From an uncultured Clostridium sp. (GTDB lineage Bacteria; Bacillota; Clostridia; TANB77; CAG-508), in NCBI GenBank assembly GCA_946497905.1, contig CAMMMI010000010.1, positions 1 through 27,099 on the forward strand: a stretch of DNA of 27,099 nt. The letters run 5' to 3'. The notes beneath the pieces were generated by a model. It worked only from the letters and a program-made list of their open reading frames with translations, was not told where the DNA came from and did no database searches. Shown here piece by piece: positions 16,600 through 24,079 of the stretch; positions within the stretch are counted from its first letter, which is position 1, and every line of letters starts with the position of its first letter. Both the position numbers and the translations under genes were made by a program.

Positions 16600-17799
16600 A
16601 TGATAAAACGTGAAATGTATTTAAAGAAAATAAGGGGTTCATATGATAGTGAACTTATAAAGATTATAGTTGGTGTTAGGCGTTCTGGTAAATCTGTATT
16701 AATGATGCAAATAATGGAAGAGTTAAAAGCGAAGGAAATTAATGAAGATCATATTATATATATTAATTTTGAGGATTATGACTATACAGATTATACAAAT
16801 CCTAAAAAATTTAATAAATATGTAAAAGATAAAATTAAAGATAAAGAAAAATATTATTTATTTTTTGATGAGATTCAAAATGTACAAGATTTTGAAAAAG
16901 TAATAAACTCATTTAGGGCAACGATGAATGTTAGTATATTTATAACAGGTTCAAACAGTAAAATTCTTTCTGGAGATTTATCAACATATTTAGCAGGTAG
17001 ATATATTAATATAAAAATGATGCCATTTACATTTTCAGAATATTTAGAACTGCAAAAAAGTCAAGGAATAATGAAAGATAAAGATGAATCATTTTTAGAA
17101 TATATTGAATGGGGAGGAATGCCTCAAATATATAATTCTACAAGTATTCAAGAAAGAAAAATGTATTTAAGAGATTTATATAATACAGTCATTTTAAAAG
17201 ACATTGTTGAAAGAAATAGTATTAAAGATGTAAATCTTTTAAATAGAGTGATTCAATTTATGATGGAAAACATTGGTGGAGTGATATCTGCTAATTCAAT
17301 AACAAAATTCTTAAAGAGTGATAATGTTACAACAAGTGTGGATACAATTTTAAATTACATTGAATATATAAATAATTCAATGATTGCAAGTAAGGCTAGT
17401 AGATATAATATAAGAGGAAAATCAGTAATGACATTACTAGAAAAATATTATCTGGTAGATTTAGGGTTATTACAATTAAAAAGCACACCAATTGAAAAGA
17501 AAGTAGGAGGAAGATTAGAAAACATAGTATATAATGAATTAATAGCTAGAGGATATGATGTTTATATAGGAAAAACTGACTATGGAGAAATTGATTTTGT
17601 TGTAGATAATTTTGGAGATAGATTTTATATTCAAGTAGCAGATTATCTATCAGGAGATGAAGTAATAGAAAGAGAGTTTGGTGCATATAAGAATGTGGCA
17701 GATAATTTCCCTAAATATGTTATTACAATGGATAAAATGGACTACAGTAGAGATGGAATAATTCATAAGAATATAATTGATTGGCTTTTAGAAAAGTAA
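16600..17799 (+). CDS. AAA_14/DUF4143 family ATPase
   Basis: A 399-residue two-domain protein common in bacterial accessory DNA. The N-terminal AAA domain has Walker A G-V-R-R-S-G-K-S (25-32), Walker B F-F-D-E-I-Q (88-93) and a sensor-like I-T-G-S-N-S. The C-terminal DUF4143 domain ends in a fold related to PD-(D/E)XK nucleases, with G-E-I-D-F-V-V (about 328-334) and I-Q-V-A (about 346). The usual catalytic Lys of that motif is Gln here, so nuclease activity is doubtful. Cellular role of the family is not established. GGAAAG-type ribosome site before ATG, own promoter, first cargo gene of the element. A short gene follows after 32 bases. Confidence 0.88.
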   Translation: MIKREMYLKKIRGSYDSELIKIIVGVRRSGKSVLMMQIMEELKAKEINEDHIIYINFEDYDYTDYTNPKKFNKYVKDKIKDKEKYYLFFDEIQNVQDFEKVINSFRATMNVSIFITGSNSKILSGDLSTYLAGRYINIKMMPFTFSEYLELQKSQGIMKDKDESFLEYIEWGGMPQIYNSTSIQERKMYLRDLYNTVILKDIVERNSIKDVNLLNRVIQFMMENIGGVISANSITKFLKSDNVTTSVDTILNYIEYINNSMIASKASRYNIRGKSVMTLLEKYYLVDLGLLQLKSTPIEKKVGGRLENIVYNELIARGYDVYIGKTDYGEIDFVVDNFGDRFYIQVADYLSGDEVIEREFGAYKNVADNFPKYVITMDKMDYSRDGIIHKNIIDWLLEK

Positions 17800-17831
17800 T
17801 ATGTAAAAATTATAGAAATGGAGGAATATCT

Positions 17832-17987
17832 ATGGGAAAAGTTACATTTGAATTTGATGAGTGCAAAGATGGTTATGATTTAAAAATAATTAATAACAGA
17901 AGTGATATTATCTATGCATTAGAACAAATAGATGAGTATAGGAGAGAATTATATAAAGGATATCCAGACAATGAAATTATAGTTTAG
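17832..17987 (+). CDS. Small acidic protein, phage-like
   Basis: A 51-residue protein beginning M-G-K-V-T-F-E-F-D-E. GGAGG (17820-17824) stands seven bases before the ATG, so this start is preferred over the longer frame that overlaps the ATPase. The pattern of an acidic beta strand followed by a helix (A-L-E-Q-I-D-E-Y-R-R-E-L) resembles small phage or plasmid proteins of unknown role. Its 3' end runs into a phosphoesterase remnant in another frame, so its C-terminus may have been cut by the same deletion. Confidence 0.55.
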   Translation: MGKVTFEFDECKDGYDLKIINNRSDIIYALEQIDEYRRELYKGYPDNEIIV

Positions 17988-18160
17988 GAAACTTAATTCT
18001 AACACATGCACCAATAGAAATATTGGAAAAAGGAAAAGTAAATGTATTTGGACATATACATGATAAACCTCTAGACGAGAAATTTGATAAAGAAAATCAT
18101 ATTTGCGTTTCATGCGATGTTATTGATTATACACCAATAATAATAAAACTAGAAAAATAA
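17984..18160 (+). pseudogene. Metallophosphoesterase, C-terminal remnant
   Basis: A frame without a start reads L-G-N-L-I-L-T-H-A-P, then N-V-F-G-H-I-H-D-K-P-L and C-V-S-C-D-V, the last metal-binding blocks (T-H and G-H-x-H) of calcineurin-like phosphoesterases. It ends at TAA 18158-18160. The N-terminal D-x-H and G-D blocks are absent, and the frame is closed upstream by TGA at 17972-17974. About two thirds of the gene is missing. It is most likely a deletion scar fused to the end of the preceding small gene. Confidence 0.75.
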
Positions 18161-18187
18161 AAATAGATATATAAGGAGTAGTTGAAT

Positions 18188-19750
18188 ATGGAATTAAATG
18201 AAATTATAGAAAAATTAAAGTATTATACGCCAGAATTACCAAGAGAAGCAATAAAAGAAGCATTAGAACATAAAGAAGAGATAACACCTAAACTATTAGA
18301 AATGTTAGAATATACAAAAGAAAATTTAGAAGAAATTTATAACGAAGAAGATGAATTTTTTGGATATACATATGCATATTTTCTATTGGCAGAATTAAAA
18401 GAACAAAAAGCATTTCCATATTTAATAGATTTATTAAATAAAGATGAGGAAATAGTAGAATATATACTAGGAGATGACTATCCAGGAAATCTACCAAGAT
18501 TACTTGCAAGTACATATAATGGAGACGATAATGCGTTATTTAATATAATTGAAAACAATGAAACAAATGAATTTGTTAGATGTAGTACCTTACAAACATT
18601 TGCAATATTATATCTTTATGAAATAAAGGATAGGAAATTTTTAGTAACATATCTAAAAAAGTTATTAGATGAAAGAAATAAAGAAGATAATTCATATTTA
18701 TATGAAGAAATAATTGAAGAAGTATGTCATTTAAAATTAACAGAATTAGCAGAAGATGTTAATAAAATAATGTATATAATTGAGAATGAAGAAGAAAGAG
18801 AAGAATTAAAAGAAGAATTAACAAATGGCAAAGAAATAAATAAAAACATTTATCCATTTAAACCGTTTTATGAATATATATATAATACTATTGGAATAAT
18901 GGAAGAATGGGAATGTTTTAACTATATAGAAGATGAAGAATTTGAAAATTCAGATGATTATAAAATATGCCAGTATATAATACAAAAAAGAGAAGAAAGA
19001 TTTGTTGATACAAAGATAGATATAGGCAGAAATGATTTATGCTATTGCGGAAGTGGAAAAAAATACAAGAAATGTTGCATTAATAAAAGTAATAATGATG
19101 ATTTAGATAAGCTAAATTTAATAGATCAGTTTGTTTGCAAAGCAGAATGGTATCTAAAAAGGGAAAAAGACAAAAAAGGAAGTTATTTATTAAGAATAGC
19201 ATGGTTTGATGTTCAAGATATATGTAAAAGAAATAATATAAAAAGTATAAGTGAATATGATGAAAAGTATGAAGGGTATGATAGTTTACTCAACTGGATT
19301 CAAGATTATGAAGATATATTAGCGATGAGTGACGAAGAAAGTAAATTATATGAAAGATTAGAACTATGGAATACGATAGAAGAAATATTTAATTTAGATA
19401 ATGAAGACGAATTATATTGGAAAGAAAGAGCGGTTAGAGAAAAAGCAAATACAGAATTTAGACTTGGAAATGAAGAAAAAGCAACAAAAATGATAGAAGA
19501 TTATTTAAAAATAAGACCAGAGTGGGTATGGGGATATGTTGAAATGGCAGATTGGTATGATAACAAAAGAGACTTAAAGCACTATAATTTGGAAAAAGCA
19601 AAGGAAATATTATTAAAAGCAGAGGGAGTAAAAAATATAGAAGAAATAGATGCCGTTTTTGAAAGGTTATGGAGTATATATAAAAAATTAGGAGATGAAA
19701 ATAATACAAAAATTTATGCAACTAAAATCGGTGTGAGGAGTAGTAAATAA
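18188..19750 (+). CDS. DUF1186 / SEC-C motif protein
   Basis: A 520-residue acidic protein. The N-terminal ~250 residues are helical repeats resembling DUF1186 (E-L-P-R-E-A-I-K-E-A, then Y-A-Y-F-L-L-A-E-L). A SEC-C zinc motif follows, G-R-N-D-L-C-Y-C-G-S-G-K-K-Y-K-K-C-C, with C285, C287, C296 and C297. The last part is TPR-like. SEC-C modules bind zinc and often mediate contact with ribosomes or SecB-type partners; the function of this family is unknown. AAGGAG (18173-18178) suits ATG 18188 better than TTG 18182. It is 11 bases from the UPF0158 gene, probably one transcript. A degraded relative lies antisense at 23521-23718, outside the element. Confidence 0.82.
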   Translation: MELNEIIEKLKYYTPELPREAIKEALEHKEEITPKLLEMLEYTKENLEEIYNEEDEFFGYTYAYFLLAELKEQKAFPYLIDLLNKDEEIVEYILGDDYPGNLPRLLASTYNGDDNALFNIIENNETNEFVRCSTLQTFAILYLYEIKDRKFLVTYLKKLLDERNKEDNSYLYEEIIEEVCHLKLTELAEDVNKIMYIIENEEEREELKEELTNGKEINKNIYPFKPFYEYIYNTIGIMEEWECFNYIEDEEFENSDDYKICQYIIQKREERFVDTKIDIGRNDLCYCGSGKKYKKCCINKSNNDDLDKLNLIDQFVCKAEWYLKREKDKKGSYLLRIAWFDVQDICKRNNIKSISEYDEKYEGYDSLLNWIQDYEDILAMSDEESKLYERLELWNTIEEIFNLDNEDELYWKERAVREKANTEFRLGNEEKATKMIEDYLKIRPEWVWGYVEMADWYDNKRDLKHYNLEKAKEILLKAEGVKNIEEIDAVFERLWSIYKKLGDENNTKIYATKIGVRSSK

Positions 19751-19761
19751 AGGAGAAGGAT

Positions 19762-20163
19762 ATGGTTGAATTAGAAAAAATAATAGAAGGATTAGAAATG
19801 GTAGATGATGAAATAGATTGTTACTATAATCCAGAAGCAAATGAAATATTTTTATCAAATATTGGAGAATATGAAGATTTAAACGAAGATGAAATAGATG
19901 AATTATTTGAAAAGTCTATAATACTACCAACACAATATGAAATAAATGAATATCAAATAATAGTTGATTTTATAGATACAATAAAAGAAGAAAATATAAA
20001 AGACACATTAAATAGGTTGATACAGGGAAAAGGAGCATTTAGAAGATTTAAAGATTATTGTAATGATGTGAATATAATTCAGAATTGGTATGGTTATAGA
20101 GAACAAAGATATAAAGACATAGCGATAAATTGGTGTAAGGAAAATAATATACAATATGAATAA
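19762..20163 (+). CDS. UPF0158 family protein
   Basis: A 133-residue protein resembling UPF0158. It has the opening M-V-D-D-E-I-D-C-Y, an I-x-L-P-T-x-Y-E-I-N-E-Y segment, and the signature G-K-G-A-F-R-R-F-K-D before a final W-C-x-E-N-N-I helix. Function is unknown. Ribosome site AAGGAGAAGG precedes the ATG, 11 bases after the SEC-C stop, so translation may be coupled. UPF0158 and DUF1186/SEC-C genes occurring together in one cargo suggests a functional pair, which is inference. Confidence 0.82.
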   Translation: MVELEKIIEGLEMVDDEIDCYYNPEANEIFLSNIGEYEDLNEDEIDELFEKSIILPTQYEINEYQIIVDFIDTIKEENIKDTLNRLIQGKGAFRRFKDYCNDVNIIQNWYGYREQRYKDIAINWCKENNIQYE

Positions 20164-20376
20164 TTTATAAGTTAAAAATGTGAATTGTTTGAAAACATAA
20201 AAAAATTATTCAAAAAAATGTAGTATAATTTTAATAGATTAAAGAAAAATTTGCATGGCAAACAAACAACTGGAAAATTTTGTTTAAGACTAAATTCCAC
20301 TTGTGTATAAAAGTAAATTCAATTAGCTCATAAGATATTGTGTTTGGATTTATTAATTAGAAAATATTAAACTTTG
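20164..20376. other. Non-coding spacer in the element
   Basis: No gene is visible. A TATAAT box (20224-20229) lacks a convincing -35. The stretch ttccacttgtgtataaaag (about 20296-20314) lies where the right end of the neighbouring IS30-type remnant would be and could be its decayed terminal repeat. Confidence 0.3.
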
Positions 20377-20790
20377 TTAATTTTTCTTTAGTAAACTTTT
20401 GTTGAGTTGAATCTCATTTGGTGGAATTTTTTTGAGATTCAACTTTTTAAATACTGTTTTATCTAATGTAAATTTAGCAATGTCTATTGGAGCAAACCAA
20501 TTCAAACTGTTTCTTCTTAAACTATTGATATGATTTATCATTAAATCAATATCTGCTTGTAGAAGATTATTGAATGATGTTCCTTTAGGTAAGACATATC
20601 TAATGAATTCATGATTCTTTTCAATCATTCCTTTTTGATATGAAGCCCTAGGATTACAATAAAATATTCTTGTCCTTCCAATGACTTCATTATTCATATT
20701 CAAGCATATTAAATACTCTTAGAACTTCTTTTTGAGTTTTTTCGAATAGAATAAATGCTACATTTAAGATACCAAGAGTTGTTAGAAATA
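20377..20790 (-). pseudogene. IS30-family transposase, C-terminal remnant
   Basis: On the minus strand, 20703-20377 encodes G-R-T-R-I-F-Y-C-N-P, Y-Q-K-G-M-I-E-K-N-H and Y-V-L-P-K-G-T-S-F, the last catalytic block of IS30-type DDE transposases, including the Glu. Upstream, in a second frame, F-E-K-T-Q-K-E-V-L-R-V-F-N-M-L-E (to about 20704-20755) is the preceding family block. The segment between them with the second catalytic Asp is deleted, and the N-terminal part is missing. It is inactive, and it shows that the element was itself invaded and then decayed. Confidence 0.78.
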
Positions 20791-20841
20791 TAATACATGT
20801 AAGTAGCATAAAAAGTTCAAATGTATTTGTAAGATAATACT

Positions 20842-20870
20842 TTGATTATATCAAGGTGTTTTTGTATAAA
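20842..20870 (+). promoter_or_regulatory. Promoter of the small gene and recombinase
   Basis: The -35 TTGATT (20842-20847) and -10 TATAAA (20865-20870) have a 17-base spacer. An 8-bp hairpin, ACTTTGAT / ATCAAGGT around a 3-base loop, covers the -35 and is followed by five Ts, so it may be an operator or a terminator facing the promoter. Confidence 0.6.
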
Positions 20871-20911
20871 AAGCAAAAAAATGGAAAAAATATTAAAGGA
20901 GGAACGAGTAT

Positions 20912-21055
20912 ATGGAAGATAAAAAAGATGTTATGGAAAAACACAAATATAGAAAGAAAAATGAATTTAAATTTAATATTATATTTAACAATAATGGAGA
21001 AACTTTAGAAAGAATAGTTGAACGTGCATTTGGAAATTATGTATTAAAAAGATAA
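20912..21055 (+). CDS. TnpW-like small transposon protein
   Basis: A 47-residue basic protein with a very strong ribosome site (AAAGGAGGAA) and its own promoter, 109 bases before the recombinase. Its second half, F-N-I-I-F-N-N-N-G-E-T-L followed by a short helix, resembles the small TnpW-type proteins commonly placed beside large serine recombinases in Tn4451-like elements. Their role is unknown; some small proteins in this position act as directionality factors. The match is short, so the family call is tentative, but the gene looks real. Confidence 0.6.
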   Translation: MEDKKDVMEKHKYRKKNEFKFNIIFNNNGETLERIVERAFGNYVLKR

Positions 21056-21090
21056 GTACAAAATAAAGAATAAAAATAATAGCAATATAC

Positions 21091-21136
21091 GAGATAATAT
21101 GATATAATCTTAATCAGAGAGTATCAATATTATCTC
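21091..21136 (+). promoter_or_regulatory. Inverted repeat around the recombinase promoter box
   Basis: GAGATAATAT (21091-21100) and ATATTATCTC (21127-21136) form a perfect 10-bp inverted repeat. TATAAT (21103-21108) lies inside the loop and a T-rich run (atttttatttt) follows. If transcription comes from the small gene's promoter, it is a terminator or attenuator; if it starts locally, it is an operator around the -10. Either way it is placed to limit recombinase synthesis. The recombinase ribosome site, AAGGAGG, begins 18 bases later. Confidence 0.55.
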
Positions 21137-21164
21137 ATTTTTATTTTAGCAGGAAGGAGGAAAA

Positions 21165-22802
21165 ATGAGCTTTAATATAATGAATAATATTGATTATAAA
21201 GTAGGCATATATATAAGACTTTCAAAAGAAGACGAAGAGAAAGAAAAATATTCAGAGAGTGAGAGTATACAAAATCAAAGAGCATTATTAATGCAATATA
21301 TTAAGGAAAACAAACTAAATTTTATTGCAGAATATGTTGATGATGGTGTAAGTGGTACAAGCTTTGATAGACCAGGATTTAACAAAATGATTGAAGATAT
21401 TGAAAACGGAAAAATCAATATGGTAATCACAAAAGATTTATCAAGACTTGGAAGAAACTATGTACAATCTGGATATTATACAGAAACTTATTTTCCAGAA
21501 CATAATGTAAGATATATTGCTATTTTAGATAATATAGATACAGCTTTAGACTCTGCAAATAATGATATAGCACCGTTTAAATCTATATTAAATGAAATGT
21601 ATGCAAAAGATACATCTAAAAAAATAAATAGTGTTTTACAATCAAAAAGAAAACAAGGAGAGTATTTAGGAACAGCACCTTATGGATATAAAAAAGACCC
21701 AGAAAACAAATATCATTTGATAGTAGATGAAGAGGCTGCAAGAGTAGTAAAATTAATTTTTGATAAATATCTTGAAGGATATGGGACAATGCAGATAGCA
21801 GATTATTTATCAGAACAAAAAATTCCAATTCCATCAGACTATAATAAGAAAAAAAGAGGTACAAAATCTATTACTTATGGTTTATGGGCTCAATCTACAG
21901 TAAGATTTATTTTATCAAATGAAATTTATACAGGAACAGTTATACAGGGTAAAAGAAAAAAATTAAGTTTTAAATCTAAAAAGTTTATTGATGTTCCAGA
22001 AGAAGATTGGGTAAGAGTTCCAAATATGCATGAGGCAATAGTAAGTGTAGAAGACTATGAGAGAGCAAAAAGAATAATAGAATCCACAAAAGGTTCAAGG
22101 ATTGTTGAAAATGATTATCTATTTAAAGGATTGCTAAGGTGTTATGATTGCAAAGGATATATTGGAATAAGAAGTCCAGATAAAAATGGCAATATTTATG
22201 GTAGATGTCAAAGGTATGGAAGATATGGAAAATTCGATGTATGTTCTCCACATAATTTTAATTATCAAGTTTTTGAAGAAAGTATGATTTTAGTTTTAAA
22301 GGAAATTTGTAAAGAATATTCTAACAAGAAAAGGTTAGAGGAAATTGCAAAAAAATCTAAATCAAAAGAAGATAAAGAATTAGATTTAAAGAATAGATTA
22401 AAAACATATGAATCACAAATTCAAAAAGAAACAAGAAAACTTGAATTATTATATGAAGATAGACTTTCAGAAATTATTACAGTAGATAACTATATTGAAA
22501 ATGCAAACAGAATTAAGAATGAAATTAAAGAATACCAAGAAAGAATTAAAGAAATTGAACAAGAAATAAGTGGAGAAGAAAATAGTAAAAATAAAGATGA
22601 AAAATTAAATAATTTAGTAGATGAGTTTTTGAATATGGAAAAACCTACTAAAGAAATAATTAGAGAGTTTATAGATAAAATAGAAATTCATAGTGACAAG
22701 CAAGTTGATATATATTTTAATTTTAAGCCACTACAGGAATTAAATGGAAATTTAGAAAAATTTATATGTGCTAAAAAGAAATATGAGAAAAAAACTGCAT
22801 AG
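21165..22802 (+). CDS. Large serine recombinase
   Basis: A 545-residue site-specific integrase/excisionase of the large serine class (TndX/TnpX, phage-type). Resolvase domain: Y-I-R-L-S20 with the nucleophile, then D-L-S-R94-L-G-R97-N, the active-site arginines. A recombinase domain follows (A-P-Y-G-Y and N-E-I-Y-T-G). A zinc ribbon has C326-x2-C329 and later cysteines near 348 and 359. The C-terminal stretch is a long coiled coil (about 385-480), which in this class controls synapsis and direction. All expected parts are present, so it is probably active. It is transcribed toward the right junction, 109 bases from it. It should excise the element and restore the glucan synthase. Confidence 0.95.
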   Translation: MSFNIMNNIDYKVGIYIRLSKEDEEKEKYSESESIQNQRALLMQYIKENKLNFIAEYVDDGVSGTSFDRPGFNKMIEDIENGKINMVITKDLSRLGRNYVQSGYYTETYFPEHNVRYIAILDNIDTALDSANNDIAPFKSILNEMYAKDTSKKINSVLQSKRKQGEYLGTAPYGYKKDPENKYHLIVDEEAARVVKLIFDKYLEGYGTMQIADYLSEQKIPIPSDYNKKKRGTKSITYGLWAQSTVRFILSNEIYTGTVIQGKRKKLSFKSKKFIDVPEEDWVRVPNMHEAIVSVEDYERAKRIIESTKGSRIVENDYLFKGLLRCYDCKGYIGIRSPDKNGNIYGRCQRYGRYGKFDVCSPHNFNYQVFEESMILVLKEICKEYSNKKRLEEIAKKSKSKEDKELDLKNRLKTYESQIQKETRKLELLYEDRLSEIITVDNYIENANRIKNEIKEYQERIKEIEQEISGEENSKNKDEKLNNLVDEFLNMEKPTKEIIREFIDKIEIHSDKQVDIYFNFKPLQELNGNLEKFICAKKKYEKKTA

Positions 22803-22841
22803 TTGTGAAATATATTGCTCGAATAAGAAACGACTGAAATT

Positions 22842-22856
22842 CAATAACGCAAAACG
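22842..22856 (-). repeat. Subterminal inverted repeat, right copy
   Basis: The plus strand reads CAATAACGCAAAACG, the near-complement of 16052-16067, 55 bases inside the right junction. A second inverted repeat surrounds it: GCTCGAATAA (22817-22826) and TTATTTGAGC (22864-22873), 9 of 10 matched. Both may bind recombinase or end the recombinase transcript. Confidence 0.4.
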
Positions 22857-22892
22857 AAGTTTATTATTTGAGCTAGTGAGAGAAAATGTCCA

Positions 22893-22920
22893 CAACGACA
22901 ATACACACATGCAGCAATAT
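22893..22920 (+). other. attR, right junction of the integrated element
   Basis: Element sequence acgacaatacacacatg gives way to cagcaatatgg of the glucan synthase gene. The shared heptamer acacatg is 22905-22911. Similarity to attL extends further left (gacaata-T/C-acacatg, 14 of 15), so the element end resembles its target. Confidence 0.8.
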
Positions 22921-23384
22921 GGGTAATTATTGCAGAAGCAATGCTAGGCTTTGGTGATAAAGCACTAGAACTATATAGAATGATAAACCCAATAGAACAT
23001 GCAAGAACAAAAGACGCAAGTAATAAATATAAAGTAGAACCATATGTCATTTCAGCAGATATATATGGAGCAAATAATCTAGCAGGAAGAGGTGGATGGA
23101 CATGGTACACAGGTTCATCAAGTTGGTACTATAAAGCTGGAATAGAATATATACTAGGATTAAAAATAGAAAAAGGCTATATGAAAATACAACCTTGTAT
23201 CCCAAAAGAATGGAAAGAATATGAAATAAAATACAAATGGAAAAATACTTTATATAATATAAAAGTAGAAAACAATAATAAAAATACAGAAGTAAGCAAA
23301 GTTTTTTTAGATAATGTAGAAGTTGAAAATAATATAAAATTAGAAGATAAAAATACAGTTCACAATATTAAAGTTATAATGTAA
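22912..23384 (+). pseudogene. Cyclic beta-glucan synthase, 3' part (separated)
   Basis: The last 157 codons of the interrupted synthase. They open with A-A-I-W-V-I-I-A-E-A-M and contain the GH94-domain blocks Y-V-I-S-A-D-I-Y-G and G-R-G-G-W-T-W-Y-T-G-S-S-S-W. These complete the sugar/phosphate pocket, so the truncated 5' product should lack phosphorylase function. The stop is 23382-23384. An ATG at 22941 has no ribosome site and is internal to the family sequence, so this segment is unlikely to be translated alone. Base composition equals that of the 5' part, and no decay is visible, suggesting recent insertion or regular excision. Confidence 0.88.
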
Positions 23385-23446
23385 TGTTAGGTTATAAAAT
23401 ACCCGATTATACTTTATACTATTTTATAATTTTAAAATATTTCATA

Positions 23447-23490
23447 AAAGATGATATAGTAATTGTAAAACTAGATCATCTTTATTATAA
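23447..23490 (+). terminator. Terminator-like hairpin after the glucan synthase
   Basis: A perfect 9-bp stem AAAGATGAT (23447-23455) / ATCATCTTT (23475-23483), a 19-base loop and a T-containing tail (tttattata). It is the natural end of the synthase transcript. The long loop and weak T run lower confidence. Confidence 0.5.
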
Positions 23491-23520
23491 AATCTATTAA
23501 ATATGAAAATACGTGTTATC

Positions 23521-23718
23521 CACTAAATTCTGCTAATAAAGAATATGTATATGAGAAAAAATTATATTCTTCGTTATGAATTTTTCTGAATTTTCTTTTG
23601 AGTATCCTAACATTTCTAATAGTTTAGGAATTATTCCTTCTTTATATTTTAAAGATTCTTTTATTACCACTTTTAATAAATCTGGTGAGTTATATTATAA
23701 TTTTTTAGATAAGAATAT
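23521..23718 (-). pseudogene. Antisense remnant of a DUF1186/SEC-C gene, N-terminal part
   Basis: On the minus strand this segment reads K-K-L-stop-Y-N-S-P-D-L, E-S-L-K-Y-K-E-G-I-I-P-K-L-L-E-M-L-G-Y-S-K-E-N and, after a one-base shift, N-E-E-Y-N-F-F-S-Y-T-Y. These correspond block by block to the first 60 residues of the element's SEC-C protein (E-K-L-K-Y-Y-T-P-E-L and so on). It has a stop in place of a Lys, at least one frameshift and no C-terminal part. It is a diverged relative, not a recent duplicate, and lies outside the integrated element. Confidence 0.7.
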
Positions 23719-23844
23719 ATATATGAAATAATAAAAGAAACTTTAAGGAAAAACTTATAATATAGAATATGAATACAAAAGTAAATTTCGTAAATCAGAA
23801 AAAAATAAAAAATTTTAAAATTTATAACAAAATCAATTTTATTA

Positions 23845-23853
23845 TGGTATAAT
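23845..23853 (+). promoter_or_regulatory. Extended -10 promoter of the small-gene cassette
   Basis: TGG directly followed by TATAAT (23848-23853) forms an extended -10. No good -35 is visible at 17 bases. The same ATGGTATAAT string serves the promoter at 7204-7232, so the two cassettes share promoter style. Confidence 0.55.
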
Positions 23854-23891
23854 GTTTTTAGATAAGTAAAAATCTAAGAGGAGGAATTCAA

Positions 23892-24059
23892 ATGTTTAAA
23901 TTTGATAAAAAATATGGAAATATACACATTGATGGTACAAGTATAGATATTGATAAAATTAATATAACCGATTTGGACAAGTATTTAGAAAAATTAGAAA
24001 AAAAGCAAGTACAAATTGTTGAACAACAGAACAATTATTTATCACAAATAATAGAATAA
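23892..24059 (+). CDS. Small protein of unknown function (55 residues)
   Basis: A 55-residue protein beginning M-F-K-F-D-K-K-Y-G, with AGGAGG (23879-23884) seven bases before the ATG. An N-terminal beta-rich half is followed by a C-terminal helix predicted as coiled coil (Y-L-E-K-L-E-K-K-Q-V-Q-I-V-E-Q-Q). No family recognised. It is first in a three-gene same-strand cassette, 20 bases before the membrane protein gene. The coiled coil could pair with the coiled-coil product of the third gene, which is inference. Confidence 0.7.
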   Translation: MFKFDKKYGNIHIDGTSIDIDKINITDLDKYLEKLEKKQVQIVEQQNNYLSQIIE

Positions 24060-24079
24060 AGAATAAAAGGAGTCAAAAG

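Larger units (their letters stand above)
16006..22911 (+). mobile_element. 6.9-kb large-serine-recombinase element inside the glucan synthase gene
   Basis: The segment is bounded by copies of acacatg (15999-16005, 22905-22911) and is 6,906 bp long. Removing it joins H-T-Y-Q side residues to A-A-I-W-V, giving one continuous synthase frame of the usual family size. The recombinase is at the right end, 109 bases from the junction, preceded by a TnpW-like small gene, an arrangement like Tn4451/TndX-type elements. The cargo is an ATPase, a small phage-like protein, a phosphoesterase remnant, SEC-C and UPF0158 proteins, and an IS30 remnant. No conjugation, relaxase or phage structural genes are present, so it is not self-transmissible as seen here. 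The attP predicted by joining the ends shows an imperfect inverted repeat around the core. Confidence 0.88.

Noticed and set aside
17781..17831. Upstream extension of the small 17832 gene
   Set aside because: The extra codons overlap the end of the ATPase and precede the GGAGG ribosome site, which fits ATG 17832.
20224..20229. Promoter for a small RNA in the 20164-20376 spacer
   Set aside because: Only a -10 box is present; the nearest TTGAAA is 29 bases away and no terminator or conserved structure follows.
22941..23384. Separate 147-residue protein
   Set aside because: It is the C-terminal end of the interrupted glucan synthase. The frame continues upstream to the attR junction and the ATG is an internal Met without a ribosome site.
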